From Ulva prolifera (taxonomy: Eukaryota; Chlorophyta; Ulvophyceae; Ulvales; Ulvaceae): a DNA stretch of 64,000 nt. The stretch covers positions 3,465,921 to 3,529,920 of the forward strand of contig CM041200.1 in NCBI GenBank assembly GCA_023078555.1, in the 5' to 3' direction. This document shows positions 46,829 through 59,600 of the stretch, piece by piece (within the stretch, counting starts at the first letter, position 1; each line of letters begins with the position of its first letter). Made by a program: the position numbers and the translations under genes. A model generated the notes under the pieces. That model was not told the DNA's origin. It ran no database searches and was given only the letters and a program-made list of their open reading frames with translations.

Positions 46829-47125
46829 CTATTCCGTGCGTTCCTTGGGTTGTTGGAACCTTGTCGGCGTATTGAGAGCGGAGATGCACGTCAGCCCGGA
46901 CAATACAGCCATCATCAGCACACCAAATAGAATGAGGCCCTCGAAGAAAACGACACGCTCCTGGAAACATATGTTCAACGGATTGATCGCAGTGCAGTCT
47001 TCGGAATCAGGCTTTGAGCCGGACGTCATGCTTTGCGCGGCAATAGGGGAGCACAAACACATCAAGGCGAAAGTGGCCCAAGACAAACGAAGAAGCATCA
47101 CAGCTGAATGCATTAAAATTTTCAA
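46829..47125 (-). CDS. Small secreted/type I membrane protein
   Basis: Single-exon 98-residue protein: a cleavable signal peptide (MLLRLSWATFALMCLCSPIAA, short of 25 residues), a short lumenal part with two Cys, one membrane helix (LILFGVLMMAVLSGLTCISA) and a basic cytosolic tail LNTPTRFQQPKERTE. The helix plus the ..TP.RF..PK tail recalls the C-terminal segment of V-ATPase accessory Ac45/Voa1-like proteins. That resemblance is weak and by eye only. The signal peptide and stop-transfer organisation make a real gene likely. It is divergent from the dynein gene, whose predicted start is 490 bp away. Confidence 0.55.
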   Translation of the reverse strand: MKILMHSAVMLLRLSWATFALMCLCSPIAAQSMTSGSKPDSEDCTAINPLNICFQERVVFFEGLILFGVLMMAVLSGLTCISALNTPTRFQQPKERTE

Positions 47126-47615
47126 CCCCGATGAAACCCCCAGTCAACTGTGAGATGGGTCGTGCAGGGATTCTTCGAGAAGATGTACACTGAAGCGCGT
47201 TCCTACTGCATTAGAGCGGCTCTCATTAGTATCACGCGGCTTTCTGTCCTATTGGGCATACTCGGTCGCAGGTCAGTCGTCCCATAGTGGGTCTTCGGCG
47301 CAAGCGCGTTAGCGCCGTGGCGCAAGTGACCCGGCGCTCCTTGACCCCTCCCGAAACCCGGCCGAGAACGACGAATGGGCAACACTCCGTCATCAAGCAC
47401 AGTGCATAAGAGCATTGGCTCCGTGTTCTCCGTGCATTGTTCGAACTGTTGTTGTCTGCCACTGGCTGCCGAAGAGTCTGTCGTTCCTGTTTGCGTAGAC
47501 CTTGGCGACTACGTTCGAGGCATACTCACATAAGTGATGATCCTGCATCTTCCAGCAGCTCGGTCATAGATGGGCTAGTGTTCTCGTAAGCGAAGATATA
47601 AGCACTGCACGTGCC
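47126..47615. other. Divergent intergenic region (promoter candidate)
   Basis: 490 bp separate the start codons of the small membrane protein gene (-) and the dynein heavy chain gene (+), so both promoters should lie here. I see a short inverted motif GCGCAAGCGCGTTAGCGC near 47300 but no recognisable core element. Confidence 0.4.
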
Positions 47616-50600
47616 ATGACGTCGTTGGACTCGTTTTGCTTGGCATGGCTGAGAGATCATGTTTGCAGCAGCCTGACTGTGCCAGATGCATGTTTTGAAG
47701 CCTGTTTGGACGACAAAGTTTCACATGCTCTGATTGCTGCCTTCCTAGCTAGTGAAGGTGGGCTGCACATGCATGTGAAGCAGCGTCTCCAATATGCAAA
47801 TATCGCTGATCTAGAGTGCGGTGTGTTCGTTCCACCACCTTTGTTGGTGCACAGGTTCAGGAGTGTCTAGCGTTTTCTTTCAACTCGAGCAGGTGGAAGT
47901 TGGTCCACTGCAAGTCAACAATGGCCCAGACATGCCAAAGATAGTCTTGGACAATGCTGTTGGCGCCGACATAAACCAATCTGAGACTCAGGCCGACGGC
48001 GTACAAGAGGTTCACAAACGGTTTGAAATTGAAGGACTCACGGTTGTAACTGCTGCGGATTCCGTTGCGGTCCGAGTTGAGGGTGGTTCTAACTTGGGCG
48101 TGAACCCTGACACGAACGGTACTGTAGTGCCGGCAGTCGATTGTCATTTTCCAGGCACACCTCCTGCATCACAAGAAGGCGTCCACCCTATTGCACCAGA
48201 GAAGCATAAATCTTCGGCAGCTACCATCGACGACAACGTTCTGAACCCTCAGGAACATCCATTGCTTAGAGTTTCCCATGTCTGGCAGGGCGCGATGTCT
48301 GGAGGCACAGTCTTTGCTGTCAGGCGCCACGGGGCAGCACTGACACCAGAAAACATCCATGGAAGCGTTGACATCGGCCTGTTGCCGGCAGGGGAGCCAC
48401 TAGCTCAGGCCAGTGGTCTATTGGAGCAAGTATTTGTCCCGTTGCTGTCAAAGCTGCATGTGAATTGCCATGAACAAGCCACTCCGCAAACATCATCTGG
48501 CCAGAATTCTGTTGCTGATGCTGAGCTTTCTGCTGCCCTGGAGAAATATGTATCACAATTACACACAAGTGAGGCACACTTGACTGGGAGCGTTCAACTT
48601 GCCTTCCCGATGCTGGATGCTGCTATGTTGGCACACAAAGATGATGACACCCTTTCGTTGCTTGAGAGTTGCATGCATTCGTGGACCCTGGTGCTGCAAG
48701 AAGTGAAGCAGGCTGAAAGAGAGAAAACTGCTCGAGGGGATGGTCCGCTTGATGAAATTCATTTTTGGAGAGAAAAGAACAACATTTTGGGAGGTCTGCA
48801 CGAACAGATTCACATGACTCAAGCGCAACGCATATCTGAGTATGCAGTCACAAACTCGCCGTCGTGTGTCTGACATGATACCGCATTGCACTGCATGTAC
48901 GAAGCTCATCAGTGCTGGCTATGGCTGCAGGTATGTGGACCGATACACAACAGATCGCACTCTTGTTACGACGTATGCCAGTCATGTTACAGAGCTCTCA
49001 AAACTGTGCACAGAGGCGCGAGAGAACGTCAAGTTTTTGACAACTCTCGAGCGTCATTTCAAAGCTATTTCTCAGGGCCCTCTGGAAGGTCTGTGATGTC
49101 GCAGCTTCCTGGCGTACAGCCTTTACGCAGACGAGGATGGATAGCTTGAGGGACACTGCCATGCAGTTGCATCCCAGATCCTGTTCAAGGTGACACACTG
49201 AGGTGATTGCAGGGATTCCTGATGCTCTCCTCCCAATGATGAATGCTCTAAGAATGGTGTGGATCATCTCAAGACATTACAGTGATGATGAAAAGATGGG
49301 AAACTTGTTTCGCCGCATTGCCAACATGCTTGCAAACAGAGTGGAAGAGCACATCGATCTGAAGACAATTTTTGATATTCCAGCTGCAGATGCCCTCAGC
49401 CTTATCAGCACAGCATCACTGGTGTTGGCGGAATGGCGTGAGACATACATGAAAGTCCGGGAACACATAGAGGTCTCAGGGCAGCACGCTAGATGGGAAT
49501 TCCCCAAAAATATGTTGTTTGAGCGGACGGGGCATATTAGAGAGATTCTGACAGAGCTCAAGTTTATGGTGGAGACTGTGCATGATTTTTTCAAGTTTCT
49601 TGGTCCTGAGCTCAAAGCAGTTACAGGAGACACAGAGGTCACCGTCTTTTGCTCGTTCATGCTGAGCTCATGTCGTCTGGGTTTGCCAACATAACGTATG
49701 TACTCCGCTGCAGGGCATTGACACTGTGATCGCCGATGTGATATCCATGGCGCAGAGAGTGAAAGCTGCAGATTTTAATATCTTTGACAGAGATCTATCC
49801 TTGGATTGGCAAAACTGCGTGAACATGTTCAAAGAGAGCAATGAGCATGCCAAGGATGCCACACGTTGTCTGATAGACACGTCATTCCGGCGCCTGCGAT
49901 CAGCAGAAGGAGCTTTTGAGCTGCTGCAAAATTTCAAGAAAATTGAAAGCAAGGGCGCTATCAAGGAGCAAATGGCAAGCAAGCTACATGACATATTGGA
50001 GCAAGTCTCAAGGGAAATTGAAGCTATGTCAGCCCTGTTTGAGCAACAGAGGTGCTAAAACAATTTGCTGCTGTGACACGCACAGTTTTCGATGTTGATG
50101 CGCTTGACCTTCGCATTTTGCTGCTTCAGGGACAGACCTCCAGTAACTAGGAATCAACCTCATGCTGCTGGTGCAATCAAGTGGAGTCGTTGCCTCTTTG
50201 CACGTGTCAAGCAGACTATGGCAAAGCTCAGCACCGTTCAAGATGAAGTTCTGAGCTTGGACTTGGGGCGTGAATTGCATCGCCAGTACACATCATTTGC
50301 AAAGCAGGTCATGACATATGAAAAAATTCTTTACAAGCAGTGGATGTCAAACATCGGCACAACTACTATGGGCTATCTGAAATCGAACATACTGTGCTTT
50401 GATGCTGACACCGGTGGAGTGGTTACAAACTTCAGCAAAGGCCTGGTCAAACTGATGCGTGAGACAAGGTACCTGGACCGCATGGGATTTGACATACCAG
50501 AGATTGCTTTGAACGTCACACTGCAAGAGGAGAGCTACAGCAAGTGCGCATGCCTTTTTGTTTTATTGCGCGGTTGCCATGCACTTGCATGCAGGGCATG

Positions 50601-53600
50601 TGACAAGTGCATGCAGGCGCGTTGAAGACCTAGAACTGATGCTCGAATTATACTACGATGCAATGGAGACTGTTCCACCATCCGAAGCGGAGCTGCTGAA
50701 GCCAATAGTAAAGGAGCTAGAGTCATCACTTGACCCTGGCTTTCATGTTCTGAATTGGAATTCCCTGGGTATTGCGGACTTTACACAGCAGTGTCGGAAA
50801 TCCATTAATGAGTTCAACACACGGGTTGGGCAAGTTCTTAAAAACAAACGAGACATTGAAGCTCTCGTTGCATCTATCGCAGCGGCAGAGCTGCTTCCCG
50901 ACGTTGACAATTGCAATGTCCCCACCCTGCAGGTAGATGGTTGGATGTCTTCAGTTGCGAAGGCAAAGTGCTCCATCATCTATCCACTTTGAATCACGAT
51001 CATGTGCAGGAACTATATGATTCTGTCGAGAAGCATCGATTGACAGTGGTGGAAAATGTAATAAAAAAGTACAGGACGATACCACAGCTTCTCGGCAAGA
51101 TAGAAGAAGTTGTTGCGGGCACAAACTCTGGGAAATCTAAGCAAATGGTGTTGTACTACCAATTTTGGGAACGCTGTATCTTTAACGCACTGAATGAGAT
51201 GGTACTGCATGCCATGGCGAAGCTCTTCACCCTCATCCAAGAGAGGTCAACGTCGAGTCAGGCTGTTACTCCAAGCTGCAGCGTACTGGTGGATAATGTG
51301 AAGAAGTTGCCTCTGTTCAAGGTCAGCAACCCAATCCCTGCTTTCTGCCCCAAGCATTTTACATACGTTGTCATTCACAGACAAGCATTTCACTGCAAGT
51401 GAACATGCAGATACATATTAGCCTCAGCAACCCAGAGGTTCTTGTTTCACCTACAATCGCTGACACGGCCAAGATATTGAGTAAACTGTGGAGGAACATG
51501 GTAGAAAGCACAAAGTTATTCGTTCGGTGGATGGATGGTACCTGCATGGAGGCACCTGAACAACATATGGGTGGAGAAGATGAAGATCCATTTGTCTTCA
51601 GCTTTTACAATGACATTCAGATGAACCCACTGGTGATTAAAGCAATTCTTGGGTTGGACAATCCAATTCGTCAAGCCATCAATTCCATCAAACAGTGTGT
51701 TCTGTACTCTTGAGTGTCACCTCGCATGCCTTACAGATCCTGTGTCTCCACTTTAAGATATTCCTGTATGGCGTCCGCAACAATGTGTAATGTTTGAATT
51801 CCAAATGATTGATCCGAGTAAGTAGAGATAATTAAGAATGTGACTGACGCTCCTTGGTGGCGCCCACTTGGAGGTACATGGAGAAGTGGCGGTCTCGTCA
51901 GTACTTGTGGAAGTACGATCCAAATAAAGTCATCGATGGACTCAAGGACAAAGCACCTACTCATGCAAAGTTTGAGGAAACCCTTGGATGCTATAATCGA
52001 GCAGCTGAGGCAGTGAAAAATGAAGCTGGGGACTTTGACATAGACTGGATACGCATTGACAATCGGCAACTCGCAACTTCAGTGCACAATGAGGCGGTCG
52101 AGCTAACGGCTTCGGTGGCAATTGCAATGAGAGAGTTGGACATCTCCAACCTGTCAAGCCAACTGCAGCACATCCAACAGCTGCAGCGTGTCATCAACAA
52201 AGATCCGGATTCGTTGGAGGTATGGTCTACATAGCACGTTCACATGATCTTTTGCAACCTTGCTAATACATCGCCATGTCTGTTTTGAATGCTCATGAGT
52301 GGGAGTAGTAGATACAGGATCTCAAAGATATACTTGCGGCAATCAATGATGTCAAGGCACAGGGTCCCCATGTTCAGATTTTGTTTGCAAATTTGCTGGA
52401 CAGGTTTCGGACTCGTTTGTTGGCCTGCAAGGATTCCATGAAAATAGAGTATAATGAGGATTTCCAGAAGTGTTCTCAGCTGCAATTGCAATGGAATGCG
52501 TTAGAGGCAGAAGCTGTTCAAGTGCACGCTGCACTAGAGGACGTTAAGCAGGATTTCAGTGCCATTACGAGCCAGCAAGTGGACCGCTTTCTGATCCGGG
52601 TGGCCCAATTTTATCAAAAATTCAAGAGTGAGGGGCCTGGCCGTGGTAGCATTGATCTTCCTGTTGGCCTCAAGCTCATGCGTGAGACGGAAGCAGAATT
52701 GATAGAAGTGGTGCAAGAACGCGATGCCCTAGTTCTGGCAGAGAAGCTATTCGAGATGGATATCACTGCTTACCCAGAGCTGTCTCAGGTATGCGGAAAC
52801 CAATTGTCGCATCACACTGAACGCAGAGGTGATCGGGTGCGGTGGCTTTTTTGCCGACATGAGATGATTTGGGGCCCCGGTCAAGAACACCTCCTGTACA
52901 GCAACGTGTTGATAAGTCTAGATGGACATTCAATGATCAACTTTGACGATGACCGCCTTTCATATGCCTAGAGACATTATTACCAGTTGACGTGAACTGT
53001 GAGCCTGAGTCATGCTTGCATGCCCGTCATCCGTTTGACATTGATTTAACATTACTTTGGTGAACTTGTGTTACCTTCAGCAGAGCTGATCACACAATTT
53101 CAAACGGATGTCAGAGGTAAGGATACTTCCTCTACCATAAGAACAACATCGAGTTGTATGAATATGAGCGTGCACCTTCATCTGTGTCAGCTGCTGGGAC
53201 GCCTAACAGTCCGATTCTTCTTATGTATGTAGTTGCAAAGGACAGAGGCCGGGCATGGAGACGTTTCTCGGAATCCACTCGCAAATCCACACACTCATTC
53301 ACCATTGCCGTTCATGTTCACTATGGGCAAATGCACTGCACATGAGAAACTACAAAAGCGTCTTCACGATCAGAGAAACCGCAGGCATCCTTATGTATGT
53401 ATGTATGATTACATAGCCGTATCCATCTTATTGGTTTTGCTAAAAGTTGGACCGCTGCGAAGCGTTGACTACTATGAAGTGGTCCGGGACCGTACTCAAC
53501 ACTTGACTGGCTGTGGAGATGTGTTGTTGGCTTATGCATACTTCTATTCTTGAATCTCCGCTCTTTTGAATGTGAAGCTATTAGATAATGCTATAATACT

Positions 53601-56600
53601 TGACATACAAGTGCTTCGCCTCTACATTTAAGATGTTGTTCTGCAGATGGAGGCAGAAATGCAGCGGCTGCATCAAGTTTACTGTGTTTACGAAGCCCAT
53701 GCTAAAAATGTCGAATCGTTTTCTTTGATTCTGTGGGCTGACTTAGACGTGCAGATCATGACAGATGCAACGGAGGAAGTATGCGGAAGGCTCAAGAAAG
53801 TGAATCGTTTGGCTGACATGCCTATATACAATTCTGTGTGCAAGAGCATTGAAGGGTTCCTCTCGTCACTTCCCCTGATGAAGGAGCTCAAAAGTCCAGC
53901 ACTTCGAACAAGACATTGGAACAAGCTCATGGAGGTCTGGGACCAACGCCTTCTTCGTGTGTGGTCGATTGAACACATGTTTCTGGTTTGTGCAAGAGGG
54001 ATGATTGATGAATGACTTATAGGTTACTGGAAAGGATTTTGACATGGAGCCGAAGACATTCACGTTGGGAAGCATGTTCACCCTGCAGCTTGACAACTTT
54101 GCTGAAGACATATTACGAATCACTGGGGCAGCCGAGAAAGAACTGACGATTGAATCTGAATTGAGAAAGCTAGTCGATGTTTGGAAGGACCAAAAGTTTG
54201 TCATTGTAAAGTATTTTAAGGGCAGCGAGGACAGGGGTTATGTTCTGCGTAGTGTAGATGAAGTTCTACTGCTGCTGGAAGACATGGGACTCAACTTGCA
54301 GTCAATGATGGCGTCTCCGTTTGTAAAGCCGTTCATCGATGAAGTTCAGAAGTGGGAGCAGAAGTTGAGTTTGATAGGTGAATGCACTGAGGTGTGGATG
54401 CAAGTGCAGAGGAAGTGGATGTACCTGGAAAGCATTTTTGTCGGTTCAGATGACATTCGTCTTCAGCTTCCCAAGGTGCGTAGCGAGCACGTTGGGTGTT
54501 CTCATTGAGTGTTTCGATCTTTGAGCTGACCTGTCACTATACTCAGTTTCAGCTGTTCATGACTACAGGAAGCAAAGCGATTTGATCAGATTGACAACAT
54601 CTTCATTAAGATCATGGCAGAAACTTCAAAAAATTCTAATGTTCTGGAGTCGTGCACTGTCCAGGGGCGGCTGGAGACACTCCAGGAACTTCTTGAGTCA
54701 CTGGAAAAGTGCCAAAATTCTCTGTCTGAATACCTGGACGTGAAGCGTTGCGCCTTTCCGCGATTCTACTTCATATCTGACGTATGGTCTTCCTCCTGCT
54801 CATACCGGCCGCCAACAACTGTGCATGCAGGTCCCCTGAAAGCCTCAGTTGTATTCAGGATGAACTTCTGTCAATTCTGGGCACAAGTGATCCCAATAGT
54901 GTCCAGGAGCACATGTTGAAACTCTTTGACAACTGTGCAAGTTTGAGATTTGGGAGAGGGAATAAAACTGTCATCGGCATGACATCAAGCGAAGGGGAGG
55001 GTTTCAATTTCCGCCAGCCTGTTGCGGTTGATGGTGCAGCGGAGACATGGATGACTAATGTTGAAAAAGAAATGAAGGACACGTTGCATCAGATTAGTAA
55101 GGAGGGCGTGTTTTACTATGCCAAAAAGTCTCGGGATTTGTGGATCAGTGATAATCTGGGTATGGTCACCTTGGGTGGGTCTCAGATCTGGTGGACTTGG
55201 GAGACTGAGGACACCTTCACCCGAGTCCGGAATGGAGACAAGTACGCGATGAAGGAGTTTTTGGCCGCGCAGAATTTGCAGCTGGCGCAGCTTACCGGCA
55301 TGGTCAGAAGCGGTCTGACAGATGAAACGAGAAAGAAAGTGAATCAGTTGATAATTGTTGAAGTCCATGCCAAAGACATAATTGATTCATTCGTTCGTGA
55401 CTCCATTATGGATGCTCGGTACGCTCTCAGTGGAAGGTCATTACCCTCACAGTACGTTGCTTCAAGTGAAAGAAGACACTGACATATGACATCAAAATGC
55501 AGGGAATTTGCCTGGGAGTCACAGCTGCGGTTCTACTGGCAGTGCGACCTGGATGATATCAGCATCCGGCAATGTACAGGTTTGTTCCGGTATGGCTATG
55601 AATACATGGGCATAAACGGTCGCCTGGTCATCACTGGGCTTACAGACCGTTGCTACATGACACTGACTACAGCACTGACTTATCGACTTGGAGGGGCGCC
55701 TGCCGGCCCAGCCGGAACTGGAAAGACGGAAACAACAAAGGCATGTCCACTCTTGTATCAACGGAGCCTGTGTTGTGCCATCTAGTGCTGCAGGTCGCGA
55801 CCAGGTGCACTGCCAATACGTTTGCACCTACATGCAGGACCTGGCTAAAGGCCTAGCGCTGCTGTGCGTTGTGTTTAACTGTGGCGAGGGCCTGGATTAC
55901 AAAGCCATGGGGGCCATTTTCTCAGGCTTAGTACAGTGTGGCGCATGGGGATGTTTTGATGAATTCAATCGAATCGAGGCAGAAGTCCTATCTGTGGTGA
56001 GCTCACAGATCAAGCAAATTCAAGAAGCGCTGAAAAATGATCTAACTCGATTTTCATTCGAAGGTCGTGAGATCTCACTTGATAGCCGCACCGGCATATT
56101 CATCACCATGAATCCAGGTTATGCTGGGCGCACAGAGCTGCCGGACAATCTCAAAGCATTGTTCCGACCAGTAACAATGATTGTTCCTGACTTGGAGCAG
56201 ATCTGTGAGATCATGCTACTTTCAGAAGGCTTTGACACCGCAAAGACGCTGGCCAAGAAAATGACTGTTCTGTATCAGCTATCCAAGGAACAGCTGTCTA
56301 AACAGCACCACTACGACTTCGGGTTACGCGCGCTCAAGTCGGTTCTCGTGATGGCTGGATCGCTGAAACGAGGATCTCCAGACATGCCCGAGTCTCTTGT
56401 GCTGATGAGGGCTTTGAGGGACATGAACCTCCCCAAATTTGTGTTTGATGATGTCCCTCTTTTCCTTGGTCTGATAAATGACTTGTTTCCTGGAATGGAC
56501 TGCCCGCGAGTGCGTTATCCAGCATTTAATGATCAGGTTGAAGCTGAGCTGGCGGCAGGAGGTTACCAGGTTCTGAATTCTGCGGGTGACCAAGTTGACA

Positions 56601-59600
56601 AAGCCATCCAGCTCTATGAAACCACGATGACAAGGCATACTACCATGGTGGTGGGGCAGACTGGTGGAGGCAAGACGGTTATCATTGACACGCTGGCGAA
56701 AGCTCAGACAAAATTGGGGATGATGACCAAATTGTTTACAATGAATCCAAAATCCATTAAGATCAGTGAGCTATATGGATTTTTAGATCCTGAGACACGT
56801 GATTGGACAGATGGCTTGCTGTCTAACATCTTCCGCGAAGTCAATAAGCCGCTTCCTTCTGGAAAGCACGAGGTGTGCACTAGATCACATATAAATCCAA
56901 GGATGCAAGATATACACGTGCACGGCACATTTGTACTCAAAATCATTCGAGGTGCAGGCGAGGTATCTCATCTTTGATGGAGATGTCGATGCCGTGTGGG
57001 TGGAAAACATGAACTCTGTCATGGATGATAATAAGCTTCTGACGCTGCCAAACGGGGAACGTATTAGGCTGCAAAATCACTGCAAACTCCTGTTTGAAGT
57101 CGCTGACTTGCAGTATGCATCACCTGCCACTATTTCACGCTGTGGAATGGTCTATGTTGACTCAAAGAACTTGGGCTATAAACCATATGTGATGTCATGG
57201 CTGCAATCCTGGTCTCCCACAGAAGAGCAAGATCAACTAAATGGTCTGTTTGAAAAGTATGCATCGCCAACAATTGCCTGGGCACTTGAAGGTATTGAAG
57301 GAGATGCTGTTGTGAAGCGGCCACAGCAAGCCATTCCGATCACGAATCTGAACATGGTTCGACAATTGACCACATTGCTGGACGCAATGTTGCGTGATCA
57401 GTCTATTGACTCTCAGGTGCTTCACCATACCAAGAGCTGCTCTGTATGCAATCATGTAAGTTCTTAGGGTCCGGCAACAACAGGGTGCATGGTACCGCTT
57501 GTGAACTTCCACCGACCGTTGCCAAGTGTACGTTGTTGTGGGACTGGAAATCACATCTTGCAGACACTCGAAGCTGGCTTTATCTTCTGCTTGGTCTGGT
57601 CGTGCGGAGCTGCAATTGTACAGCGTCATGAGCAAAAAGATCGCGACAGATTCGACAAGTTTGTTAAGCTGCTGGCGGGCATGAGCACTGTTGACAGCGA
57701 CCGTGTATCAGCCGGCAGCTTGCCCACAAAGAGCTTGTTTGAGTATACCTTTGACTGTCAGGATCGCTGTTGGAAAAGCTGGAAGATGTTTGTATCCGAG
57801 TATACACACAATCCTGAGATCAAGTTCTCCAACATTGTTGTGCCAACTGTGGATTTGGTGCGCTCGACATGGCTTGTTGGTACTATCATGCAAGCTAACA
57901 AACCCTGTCTATTTGTTGGCGAATCCGGGACCGCGAAGACGCTTACAATTCAGACATGTCTGGCCTCTCTTGATCCCGTCACAAATGCTCTACTGAACAT
58001 AAACTTTTCATCAAGGACAACATCCAGTGATGTTCAACGTGCAATTGAAGATGCCACCGAGAAACGAACCAAGGACACGTATGGTCCACCCATGGGCAAG
58101 AAGTTGGTGGTGTTCTTTGATGACCTGAACATGCCCAAAGTCGACTCGTATGGAACCCAACAGCCGATTGCACTGTTGAAACACTTCATTGAAAGGGAAG
58201 GTATTTATGATAAAGGGAAAGACCTGTCGTGGAAGAAGATGAAAGACATACTGCCTGTGGCAGCCATGGGCCCGCCAGGGGGAGCACGCAATGCGGTGGA
58301 CCCGAGATTCATTTCCCTGTTCAACGTTTTTGAGATACAATTCCCTAGCAAGGAAAATCTTCATACCATATTCCAAAGCATACTCACAGGCCATGCTGCC
58401 GCACTGTGTGAAGACATACGAGCAATCAGCCCGGTCCTTACAGATGTGACTCTTGATGTCTACTCACACATCATTGACAGGCTGCCACCGACCCCATCGC
58501 GCTTCCATTACATCTTCAATCTACGAGATCTAGCTCGTGTTTATGAAGGCCTATTGCGCACCACTCCAGACAAGTTTGGGACAGCTGCTGCTTTTGTTAG
58601 AGCCTGGAGGAATGAGATTTTGAGAATTTTCCACGATCGTCTAATTGATGCAAATGACAAATCTGTTGTCTTGGATCATGTCAAAACTGTTGTATCAAGT
58701 AAGTTTTCTTCTTTTGCGGAACATGTCTTAGAAAATCCAATACTGATGGGGAGCTTTGCAAAAGTGCCTGCCGCATTCGAGGAGGATGCTGTTGCTCCAG
58801 TGCGTGTCCAAAGCAACCATGATGTTGTGGCCAAGCAAGAGAGTCATGCAAATCTGAGAGCTGGCACGATGTACTTCAGGTCCACTTGTACGAAGACCTT
58901 GGATCATACGAAACACTCAAAGGGGTTATGGACAGCATCTTGGAGCAGTACAACATGAAGCATAAACCGATGGGACTTGTGTTCTTTGAAGATGCACTGG
59001 AGCATGTGACTCGTGTGATGCGTACGCTGACGCTGGCGCGGGGAAACAATCTTCTGGTTGGTGTTGGCGGCTCGGGAAAGCAGAGTATCTCTAGGCTTGC
59101 AGCTTTTGCTGCGTCCTGCGGCGTGTTTGAAATCACATTGAGCAGGGGATATGATGAAACAACTTTCCGTGAGGATCTAAAGGTCAGCCTCTGTCAGCGA
59201 GGCGTTTTGTTGTTGACTCCTCTTTCTTGCTTCCTTAATCAATGATGCGGATGCAGAAGCTGTATGATCAGCTTGGACGAGAGAGCAAGCCGATGGTGTT
59301 CCTAATGACAGATTCACACGTTGCCGATGAAGGATTCTTGGAACTTGTCAATAATATGTTGACCACCGGAATGGTCCCTGCACTTTATGATGATAGCGAG
59401 AAGGATGCTTGTATCAATTCTGTCAGAGACGAAGTTGCTAAAGCTGGTCTTCCAGAAACGAAGGATTCCTGCTGGGCGTACTATGTAAGCAAGTGCCAGG
59501 ACAATCTACATGTGGTGCTTGCAATGTCCCCTGTTGGAGAGACGCTTCGCAAGAGATGCAGGAGCTTCCCGGGCATGGTGAACAACACTGTCATTGATTG

